A DNA stretch of 64,000 nucleotides, from the NCBI RefSeq assembly GCF_003595215.1, contig NZ_QYZP01000003.1, forward strand, positions 62,001 through 126,000, in the 5' to 3' direction. Source of the stretch: Nesterenkonia natronophila (lineage in GTDB: Bacteria > Actinomycetota > Actinomycetes > Actinomycetales > Micrococcaceae). The position numbers and the translations under genes are program-made. A model generated the notes under the pieces. That model did no database searches. It was not told the DNA's origin and worked only from the letters and a program-made list of their open reading frames with translations. Positions within the stretch are counted from its first letter, which is position 1. Each line of letters begins with the position of its first letter. Shown here piece after piece: positions 1-7,222 of the stretch.

Positions 1-553
1 GCCAGCTGAGTACCAGCAGGACCAGCGGCAGCAGGGTGATGGCTGCAGCGGCTCCGCGCCACCCCACCGCCAGTGCCAGAAGGGGGAAGGTCAGGCTTGC
101 GGTGAGCTGACTGACCTGCACGCCGGACTGCTTGATGCCGACCCAACCGATCCGTCGCTTCCAGGTGACTCGTTCCAGCAGGATCCTGTTGGTCACGCCG
201 TTGGGGAAGGACTGCGCCACCCCGGAGATGCCTACCGCGATCAGCAGCAGCCCGTATCCGGCGGGCACGGCGGCCAGCAGCAGAGCCGAGGCCGCCAACA
301 GAAAGACCACCGTCATCAGGAAGACGTCGGAGTGCCGGTCCGCCATACGGGCCAGGGTGGCATTGCCGATGGCAGCGGAGGCAAAGCACACGGTGGCCAG
401 CAGGCCGAACTGTGCTTCGTTTATGCCCAGGTCCAGGATGACCCGGTCACTGGTGGCGCTGAGCCCGTACAGCAGGAGGGGGCCCACGCCCACCGCTCCT
501 AGGAGGACGCTTAACAGACCGGGCCCTGCCTTGCCCTCAGGTGCACTGCCCAT
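1..553 (-). CDS. MFS transporter, N-terminal part (cut by window edge)
   Basis: The reverse strand is open from an ATG at 553 to the window edge (184 codons). GGAGGG lies six bases before the ATG. The translation starts MGSAPEGKAG and then shows alternating hydrophobic helices. An acidic/basic loop ARMADRHSD follows the second helix and corresponds to the MFS signature between TM2 and TM3. About five to six membrane segments are visible, so this is the N-terminal half of a 12-TM major facilitator. The substrate cannot be read from the sequence. It is divergent from smc. The C-terminus lies outside the window. Confidence 0.8.
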   Translation of the reverse strand, partial: MGSAPEGKAGPGLLSVLLGAVGVGPLLLYGLSATSDRVILDLGINEAQFGLLATVCFASAAIGNATLARMADRHSDVFLMTVVFLLAASALLLAAVPAGYGLLLIAVGISGVAQSFPNGVTNRILLERVTWKRRIGWVGIKQSGVQVSQLTASLTFPLLALAVGWRGAAAAITLLPLVLLVLSW

Positions 554-569
554 GGATGTCCCTCCGTCA

Positions 570-590
570 ACTCGCTCCCGATCAGCGAGT
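570..590. promoter_or_regulatory. inverted repeat upstream of the MFS gene
   Basis: ACTCGCT and AGCGAGT form perfect 7-bp arms around a 7-base spacer, directly upstream of the ribosome binding site of the leftward MFS gene. Position and symmetry fit an operator or a 5'-UTR hairpin. No regulator gene is adjacent, so its function is inference. Confidence 0.35.
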
Positions 591-736
591 TTCCGCCGCC
601 GACTCCACCAGAACCTTATGGCATGTGCTGGGCATTGGTGTCTGTGATTCCCACCAGGTGAGATGTGCAGGACCACGGGCTAAGCTGATCGGGTGAACCG
701 GCAGCCCGCAAGCAGCCGAGAGGAGAAGCCCGCAGC

Positions 737-3700
737 ATGCACCTGAAGACGCTGACTGTGCGCGGGTTCAAGTCATTCGCTTCGGCGACCACGTTTGAGT
801 TCGAACCTGGGGTGACCGCCGTGGTGGGTCCCAACGGGTCGGGAAAGTCCAATGTGGTCGACGCCCTGGCCTGGGTGATGGGGGAGCAGGGCGCGAAGTC
901 GCTGCGCGGTGGGTCTATGGAGGATGTGATCTTCGCCGGGACCTCCGCCCGTCAGCCGCTGGGCCGTGTCTCGGTGAGCCTGACCATCGACAATTCCGAT
1001 GGCCTGCTGCCCATTGACTACACCGAGGTCACCATCTCGCGGACCATGTTCCGCTCGGGGGGTTCGGAGTACACCATCAACGGCACCAAGTGCCGGCTGC
1101 TCGACATCCAAGAACTGCTCTCTGACTCCGGGTTGGGCCGGGAGATGCACGTGATTGTCGGGCAGGGTCAGTTGGACCAGATTCTGCAGGCGACACCCGA
1201 GCAGCGGCGCGGTTTCATTGAAGAGGCCGCCGGAGTGCTCAAACACCGCCGCCGTCGGGAACGGTCCGTACGCAAACTGGAGTCGATGCAGGCCAACCTG
1301 GAGCGCCTCGAAGACCTCATTGGGGAGATCTCCCGACAGCTGGCACCCTTGGGTCGTCAGGCGAAGGTTGCACGCCGGGCGCAGCGGATCCAACACGATG
1401 TGCGCGATGCGCTCTCCCGTCTGATCGCTGACGATTTGGTGCAGGCAGCCACCGCACTGCACTCCTCTTCGCAGGGTGAGCACGCCGACCGTGCGGACGC
1501 GGACCGGCTGAAAGCCGCGCTCGCCGACTGTGACGCCCAGGTAGCGGCACTGAACTCCCAGGTTGAGGAGCATCGGTACCGTGCCGAGCAGCTCTCCGAC
1601 GGCCACCACCGCCTGTCCCAAATCCAGGAGCGACTGCGCTCGGTGGTCTCGTTGGCCGAGGAGCGGACCCGCAGCCTGCGCCGTGACAGCGCAGTGGAGC
1701 ACACCGGAGGGCGGGACCCACAGCAGCTGCGCACCCAAGCCGAACGCCTCGCCATGGAGGCCCAGGAGAAGCAGACGGGGGTGGAGGGCGCCAAGCAGCG
1801 ACTTGGGGCGATAAGTGACGCCCGGGCTGGTGCGGAGCGGGACCTGAAAGCGGAGGAAGGACGCATTACCGACCAGCTGCGCGCAGTTGCTGACCGCCGA
1901 GCTGGACTGGCGACCCTGCAAGGCCGGAAAGAGACCGCCCAGGGACGGGCAGATGCGGCCGCCTCACGGCGGCGTCGCGCTGCTGACCAGCTGACCGCAG
2001 AACAAGTTTCCTTGGAGAGCACCCAGGCCGAGCTGGGTCAATTGGAGCAGCACATTGCCAGCGTGGAAACCGGGGACCCGGGTGTTAGGGAAGAGCTGGC
2101 ACAGGCCCAGCAGCATTACCAGGAGTCCAAAGTGGCTCATGACGAACGGCTGGCCCGGCAGCGGGCATTGGAGATTTCCGTCAGTGAGACCCGGGCCAAG
2201 ATCTCCGCGCTTCAGGACGTGATCGAGGCTGCTGAAGAGCCGGTGAAACTGGGAGAACACGGTGCGGCGTTCAGCATAGAGATCGTCGAGGTATATCGGG
2301 AACGAGCCCAATCAGTGCAGGAGGCGCTCTCCGGGGCGGTGTTGGTGGATGAAAAAGCCTTCGGCGCGGAACTGGTGAAACGGGGCGAGGTCACGGCAGC
2401 ACTGGCCCTGAACAAGGCTGTGATCCGGCAGGGAGAGCGGATCAGCGGTGACTCGACCGGAGATTCTGGTACCACTCTCACCGGTCAGGTCGAGAAGCTG
2501 CAAGAGCAATTGGCCGAAGCCACCCAGAAACTGGAGGCAGCTGATGCCCGAGTGCGGCGCGGTCAGGATGAAGTCGCTTCCACCGAGCTCCGAGTCAGTG
2601 AAGCATCCGACGCGGTCCAGTCCAACCAGGCAGCTCTGGCATCTGCGGCAGAGCAGTTGGCCCGCCTCAAGCGGGAGGCCAGGCGTTCCCAAGAACGCAT
2701 CGATGGCTTCTCCAACGAGATCCAGGACGCGGAGACCGCCGTAATCGATGCCCACGAGCAGCTGGCGGAAATCACCGCCCGGCTGGAGGCCGCGGAAAGT
2801 GACCAGACCGTCGAGGAGCCCTCCACGGCACAGCGTGACCGGCTCGCAGAGGAAGCCTCCGCTCAACGGCGCCATGAAGTCGACGCTCGGCTGGAGCTGC
2901 GTGCTGCGGAGGAGGAGCATAAGCAGCTGCTGGATCGTGCCGCGGCGCTTCGGCGCTCCGCTGAGGCTGAGGAGCACCGCCAGGATCAGGCCCGTCGGGC
3001 GGCCGAGGCGCGGCAGGAGCAGGCTGGGCAGGCTGAACAGATCGCGGAGGAAGCCCAGGGTGCGGTGGAGCGTATTGCGCAGCAACTGGAAAGCATCGAG
3101 ACAGCCCGTGCCGCAGCCCAGCAGCACCACCGCGAGCTGAAGTCCCGGGTGGCCGAGGTGGCAAAGACGCGGGCGGGGGAGTCCGCGCAGTTAGAAGAAA
3201 TCACCGCACGGCTGCATCAGGCGGAGTTGCGACAGACTGAGATGAGACTAGCTCTGGAGGCCGCGGAGACTCGGGCTCAGGAGGAGCTCAGCCTGACGGC
3301 GGAGTACCTTATTGAGCACTACGGCCCTGATCAGGGCGTACCCGACTCGGACGCAGATGATGATCCCGAGCCGGCGCGGCCCTATGTCAGAGCGGAGCAG
3401 GAGCAGCGTCTGACTCGCGCGCGGCGAGACTTGAAGGCGCTTGGCAAAGTAAATCCACTGGCTTTGGAGGAACATGCCGCGTTGGAGGAGAGACACACCT
3501 ATCTGCAGGACCAGCTCACTGACCTGAAGTCGTCGCGCCAGGACCTGCTGAACATTATTGCTGAGGTGGACTCCACGGTGCACAGGGTGTTCTCGGAGGC
3601 GTGGGAAGACACGCGAGTTCAGTTTGAGCGGGTGTTCTCCCGATTGTTTCCTGGGGGTGAGGGTCGGCTGGAGCTGACCAACCCGGAGGACATGCTTAAC

Positions 3701-4030
3701 ACCGGTATCGAGGTCCAAGCCCGGCCGCCGGGGAAGCGGATCCGCAGGCTCTCACTGCTTTCCGGAGGAGAGCGGTCGTTAACAGCAGTGGCGCTGCTGG
3801 TGGCGATCTTCAAAGCGCGGCCTAGCCCGTTCTACGTGATGGATGAGGTGGAGGCGGCGTTGGATGATACGAACCTCTCCCGCCTTCTGGTGATTTTCGA
3901 AGAGCTCCGGGAGAGTTCCCAGTTGATCGTCATCACCCACCAGAAACGCACAATGGAGATTGCTGACGCCCTGTACGGGGTGTCTATGAGGCAGGACGGC
4001 TCGACTCGTGTCGTCTCGCAGCGATTGTAG
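737..4030 (+). CDS. smc: chromosome segregation ATPase SMC with a short hinge
   Basis: This is the condensin-type SMC ATPase that compacts and segregates the nucleoid together with ScpA/ScpB. The N-terminal ATPase half opens MHLKTLTVRGFKSFA and has Walker A GPNGSGKSN near residue 35. The C-terminal half has the signature LSGGERSL and Walker B FYVMDEVEAALDD. Two long Glu/Gln/Ala-rich coiled coils lie between them. At 1097 aa it is about 90 residues shorter than typical actinobacterial SMC. The missing part falls in the hinge: around residues 500-580 only the second hinge half (from about SVQEALSGAVLVDEKAF to QGERISGDS) is recognisable, and the first half is absent. GAGAGGAGA precedes the ATG. 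It is the last housekeeping gene before the ATP-grasp island. Confidence 0.95.
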   Translation: MHLKTLTVRGFKSFASATTFEFEPGVTAVVGPNGSGKSNVVDALAWVMGEQGAKSLRGGSMEDVIFAGTSARQPLGRVSVSLTIDNSDGLLPIDYTEVTISRTMFRSGGSEYTINGTKCRLLDIQELLSDSGLGREMHVIVGQGQLDQILQATPEQRRGFIEEAAGVLKHRRRRERSVRKLESMQANLERLEDLIGEISRQLAPLGRQAKVARRAQRIQHDVRDALSRLIADDLVQAATALHSSSQGEHADRADADRLKAALADCDAQVAALNSQVEEHRYRAEQLSDGHHRLSQIQERLRSVVSLAEERTRSLRRDSAVEHTGGRDPQQLRTQAERLAMEAQEKQTGVEGAKQRLGAISDARAGAERDLKAEEGRITDQLRAVADRRAGLATLQGRKETAQGRADAAASRRRRAADQLTAEQVSLESTQAELGQLEQHIASVETGDPGVREELAQAQQHYQESKVAHDERLARQRALEISVSETRAKISALQDVIEAAEEPVKLGEHGAAFSIEIVEVYRERAQSVQEALSGAVLVDEKAFGAELVKRGEVTAALALNKAVIRQGERISGDSTGDSGTTLTGQVEKLQEQLAEATQKLEAADARVRRGQDEVASTELRVSEASDAVQSNQAALASAAEQLARLKREARRSQERIDGFSNEIQDAETAVIDAHEQLAEITARLEAAESDQTVEEPSTAQRDRLAEEASAQRRHEVDARLELRAAEEEHKQLLDRAAALRRSAEAEEHRQDQARRAAEARQEQAGQAEQIAEEAQGAVERIAQQLESIETARAAAQQHHRELKSRVAEVAKTRAGESAQLEEITARLHQAELRQTEMRLALEAAETRAQEELSLTAEYLIEHYGPDQGVPDSDADDDPEPARPYVRAEQEQRLTRARRDLKALGKVNPLALEEHAALEERHTYLQDQLTDLKSSRQDLLNIIAEVDSTVHRVFSEAWEDTRVQFERVFSRLFPGGEGRLELTNPEDMLNTGIEVQARPPGKRIRRLSLLSGGERSLTAVALLVAIFKARPSPFYVMDEVEAALDDTNLSRLLVIFEELRESSQLIVITHQKRTMEIADALYGVSMRQDGSTRVVSQRL

Positions 4031-4126
4031 AGCTGACTGTGGCCGGAACAGGCAGGGCGGTGTGTTAGCGTCAGCGCACCAACTCGAGAAAGCGAAGCAC
4101 GAAAGTAGGTCTTGGAGGGCACCTTT

Positions 4127-4201
4127 ATGCGTTGGTGCGAACCTACACAAGTCAGCATCGAGCGTTGCGGTGCACGATGTGGTTTACAAGACGATAGGTG
4201 A
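4127..4201 (+). CDS. short ORF (24 aa, three Cys) upstream of tandem ATP-grasp gene
   Basis: A strong GGAGGG (4114-4119) lies seven bases before an ATG that opens a 24-codon frame. The peptide begins MRWCEPTQ, has Cys at positions 4, 14 and 18, and ends LQDDR. Its TGA lies eight bases before the GTG of the 619-aa ATP-grasp gene, and its last codons overlap that gene's AGGTGAG ribosome binding site, so the two would be translationally linked. It could be a peptide substrate for the ligases, a regulatory leader peptide, or a chance frame. No family was recognised. Confidence 0.4.
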   Translation: MRWCEPTQVSIERCGARCGLQDDR

Positions 4202-4209
4202 GCAAGTAA

Positions 4210-6069
4210 GTGACTATCACTGACCAGTTTCCCCCCATAGTTCCCGACCCGCCGAACACCTACGACGACTCTGAGTCACAGTTCCTTGTTGCGGAACAGA
4301 TCGAGCGTGGAAGAAATATTGGCACTCTGGTTCTGGCCCGGTCCGCTGAACGCGATGGCGCGTCGGTGCGATGGTATGGAGGGTATACCGCAGTTGCAAC
4401 CAAGGGAAGCCGCCAAGTCCTCCTCCGCGGCCATATGTGCACCGATACAGCGACGAGTGGCCTGCTTGTAAAAGATAAGGTACTCACTAAAGGGATACTT
4501 CGAGATGCTGGGGTGTCCACCCCTAAAGGAGGGCTCGCTCAGACACCAGAAGACGCCATTGACATTCAGCGCCGCCTGGGTTGCGCCGTTGTCGTCAAAC
4601 CGCGATTCGGCGGTCAAGGTAAGGGAGTCACAGTCAACGTTGAAACCCCTCCCGAGATTACTGAAGCATTCCGACAAGCGAATTCCGGTCGTCGCGGAGT
4701 TCTCGTAGAAGAATTTATTGAGGGCGTTGAGTTTAGGATTATAGCGAGTCCCGAAGAGAGTTTCGGTGCGATTCGTCGTCTTCTGCCTCACGTAGAGGGG
4801 GATGGAATCTCCACGATTCGCGCGCTGATCGACTCCAAGAATCACGTCCGACGATTGAATCCGAATAATTGCAAATTGATGATACCGGTAGACAACACCA
4901 CAAGAAGACATCTCGGTCGTCAGGGCCTGGAACTCGAGACGGTCCTTCCAGCGGGGACTCGCGTCACAGTGCGAAATGTGGGAGGGATCAGTAGTGGAGG
5001 AGACGCAAGTGAATGCTTAGATCTACTCGATTCTGCGACGAAGGAACTCGCTTCTCAAGCAATAGGAGCTGTCCCCACTATGGACTGGGGGGGAGCAGAC
5101 ATCCTAGTTTCAAACGAGACGGGATGGGGATACGTACTTGAGCTCAATACCAACGCAGCAATAAGCAACTCAACGTTTCCTGTCTATGGTGAGCCCAAAG
5201 ATGTGGGCACATCGGCCTGGAAGCGAATGCTCAGCCGAGCGCCTCTTGATCTTCATGACGCTTCGACCGCCTCCCCAGTTCGTAATACCGTCGCTGTCTC
5301 CAGTTTGTTTTCGCCTGAGAGCGGCCCTCCTCGTAAGCGCCTGGGGAAACAACTGGCAATCGAATTGGGTCACTTCTTGCAAGACAGGGGATGGCGCGTC
5401 GAGCGTAAATCGGCGCGTATCATGCGTGCCCAACGAGTCGGAAACGATGATAAGTGGTTTAACGGACTGATGGACGAGCGTTTCCCCGCTAGTGTTAGTT
5501 CCCTATTGCGCCGACACCATACCGTGCGGCAAGTCCTTCGCGGAGCAGGAATCTCAATACCGCGGGCAATTTACATGAGCGATCCGGGTAGCGTTCATGA
5601 GTACTGGGACAGGTCACAAGATGACCTAGCGCTAGTTCCACGTGATCGAGGGTGGGCCAGGCGCGATCTTTATCAAGGCTCCCCGGCCAACTCGGACGTG
5701 CTGTCCGGAGAATCAGGAGCTAAAGTGCTAGCTCAACAAGTGGTATCGGGAGTGCACCTCCAGGTGTTTGCCGCGCGTTCGCGAGTTATGGCAGTTGTCA
5801 GTGCAGACTCCAAATTCATACTCAGTGCTGACCAAGCCCACAACGCAGGTATCGTTGCCACGGGTGCAGTACGAGCAATCCCCGGCCTCCCCTGGGCCGT
5901 TGTGGACGTCGTCATCCCAGCAACCCATCACAGGCCAATTATGGTGGAGGGAATGACCGTCACACCACGGGCTTCTGAATTCGGATACCTGCACGCTGGA
6001 TCGCTCGAAGCTCTTCTAGAAGAGATTGCTGGAGTCGAACCATCCCGCCAGGTTGCCTCAAGTCTTTAA
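4210..6069 (+). CDS. tandem ATP-grasp ligase: active domain plus degenerate domain
   Basis: A 619-aa protein with two ATP-grasp modules. The first (about residues 75-345) resembles the central amide-ligase domain of cyanophycin synthetase. It has the ATP lysine in VVVKP (K130), the glycine loop GGQGKG (134-139), LVEEFIEG (165-172), HVEGDG, GGAD (D297) and ELNTNA (E311, N313), which are the residues expected for ATP and Mg binding and acyl-phosphate formation. The second module (about 360-605) keeps the fold signature AIPGLPWAVVDVV but has VEGMTV where ELN should be, and no catalytic lysine motif, so it looks inactive. There is no Mur-ligase domain. The GTG start is chosen for AGGTGAG seven bases upstream. 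The whole protein resembles residues 430-1011 of the 1011-aa protein in this island, so they are paralogues. The likely reaction is carboxylate-amine ligation; the substrate is unknown. Confidence 0.85.
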   Translation: MTITDQFPPIVPDPPNTYDDSESQFLVAEQIERGRNIGTLVLARSAERDGASVRWYGGYTAVATKGSRQVLLRGHMCTDTATSGLLVKDKVLTKGILRDAGVSTPKGGLAQTPEDAIDIQRRLGCAVVVKPRFGGQGKGVTVNVETPPEITEAFRQANSGRRGVLVEEFIEGVEFRIIASPEESFGAIRRLLPHVEGDGISTIRALIDSKNHVRRLNPNNCKLMIPVDNTTRRHLGRQGLELETVLPAGTRVTVRNVGGISSGGDASECLDLLDSATKELASQAIGAVPTMDWGGADILVSNETGWGYVLELNTNAAISNSTFPVYGEPKDVGTSAWKRMLSRAPLDLHDASTASPVRNTVAVSSLFSPESGPPRKRLGKQLAIELGHFLQDRGWRVERKSARIMRAQRVGNDDKWFNGLMDERFPASVSSLLRRHHTVRQVLRGAGISIPRAIYMSDPGSVHEYWDRSQDDLALVPRDRGWARRDLYQGSPANSDVLSGESGAKVLAQQVVSGVHLQVFAARSRVMAVVSADSKFILSADQAHNAGIVATGAVRAIPGLPWAVVDVVIPATHHRPIMVEGMTVTPRASEFGYLHAGSLEALLEEIAGVEPSRQVASSL

Positions 6070-6142
6070 GTGCACGACCAGACGTCTTCGATGAGGTTGA
6101 GCATAAAAAGTGTTCAAATGTGTAGATAAATGGAGTAAATAT

Positions 6143-7147
6143 ATGGGTATTACGGCGAATATTGATAATCTAAAATATGCCAAAAAAGTGATACATGACC
6201 AAGGGATTAGAGCGGGTATTGGGAACGCTCTCATTGTTAATGAAGCTATAAATAGGGGATTGTCGGTGTCCGGCACTCCTAGCGGTAAAGCTCTATTGTC
6301 CCGAGGGAGTGGTCGATCGTTCTATTGGCGAAACGGTGTTTCTAGCATTAATCATAAGCTGGCGAGGAAAATTGTTCCTCAAAAAGAGGTCACGAGTCGC
6401 ATCCTCAGGGCTTCTGGAATTCTTTGCGGTGAAAGCGTGGTTTTTCAGGCAAACAGTGTGGAGAGGGCTTGGGCGTGGGGTCAGTATGCACTACCTCTGG
6501 TAGTGAAACCGTTCAACGCATCTCAAGGGCGGGGCGTGCACATAGGTGTTGAATCCAAGGAAAGCTTCGTAAAGGCTTTTGAAGCCGTCGCGAGAGACCA
6601 CGGTGATGTACTCGTAGAGAACTTCATGTCAGGCACTGAACATCGCGTTCTGTCGGTAGATAATGAACTTGTCGCCGCTACTCGGAGGGAACCAGCTCAT
6701 GTCATCGGGGATGGACGCAACAGCGTGAAAAAATTGATTAGATTGAAAAATAAAAATCGTGGACCTGTACACAAGAACATAAAAATTGATGAACGGGTTC
6801 ATGAAAACTTGAATTCAGGGGGACTAGCCATCAACTCTGTGCCGGCCGATGGACAAAAGGTGTATCTCAGAAAGACTAGCAACCTGCACACTGGGGGCGA
6901 TGCGGTCGATGCTACTGATGAGCTTTCGCCGGATGAAAGGGAGTTCGTCGTGCGGGCAGCGCGAGCGATTCCAGGGTTGAGGGTTGCGGGGATTGATGTG
7001 TTGCTTCCGCGCAGAGAGACTGATGAGGCTCCGGCGATCCTGGAAGTTAACCCTTTTCCCATGATTTCAATGCATCACTTTCCCGCCGCGGGGCGTCCCA
7101 GAGATGTAGCCGGTCCGATCGTCAGGGCGATGTTTCCGAGCACGTGA
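6143..7147 (+). CDS. single-domain CphA-like ATP-grasp ligase
   Basis: A 334-aa protein that is almost entirely one cyanophycin-synthetase-type ATP-grasp domain. Visible motifs are LVVKPFNASQGRGV, VLVENFMSG, the REPAHVIGDG segment typical of CphA, LHTGGDAVDATDE, GIDVLLP and ILEVNPFP. All ATP/Mg residues are present. The frame is open back to a GTG at 6110, but ATG 6143 is preferred because GGAG lies seven bases before it and the extra N-terminus is not conserved. The gene is strikingly AT-rich (AAA, AAT, ATA and TTA codons, by eye 35-40% G+C in 6120-6240) in a high-G+C genome, suggesting recent transfer. It follows the 619-aa gene by 73 bp, in the same orientation. Substrate unknown. Confidence 0.85.
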   Translation: MGITANIDNLKYAKKVIHDQGIRAGIGNALIVNEAINRGLSVSGTPSGKALLSRGSGRSFYWRNGVSSINHKLARKIVPQKEVTSRILRASGILCGESVVFQANSVERAWAWGQYALPLVVKPFNASQGRGVHIGVESKESFVKAFEAVARDHGDVLVENFMSGTEHRVLSVDNELVAATRREPAHVIGDGRNSVKKLIRLKNKNRGPVHKNIKIDERVHENLNSGGLAINSVPADGQKVYLRKTSNLHTGGDAVDATDELSPDEREFVVRAARAIPGLRVAGIDVLLPRRETDEAPAILEVNPFPMISMHHFPAAGRPRDVAGPIVRAMFPST

Positions 7148-7156
7148 TTTCACGTG
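7141..7156. repeat. perfect palindromic hairpin over a stop codon
   Basis: CACGTGA and TCACGTG flank a TT loop and include the TGA of the single-domain ATP-grasp gene. It could form a compact 7-bp stem in RNA, but no T-run follows, so terminator function is uncertain. It lies at the convergent junction with the leftward 673-aa gene. Confidence 0.35.
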
Positions 7157-7222
7157 GTGAAGGACTCTTACAATAACTCGCGGAACCCCAGCGGGCAGTG
7201 CGTAGCCAAGAACAGTGGACAA

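Noticed and set aside
773..1921. 382-aa reverse frame inside smc
   Set aside because: A shadow of the high-G+C smc coding strand; no recognisable domain and no ribosome binding site.
6070..6129. GTG-started 19-codon frame before the 334-aa ATP-grasp gene
   Set aside because: It continues the pattern of short upstream ORFs but has no ribosome binding site, so I do not count it as a gene.
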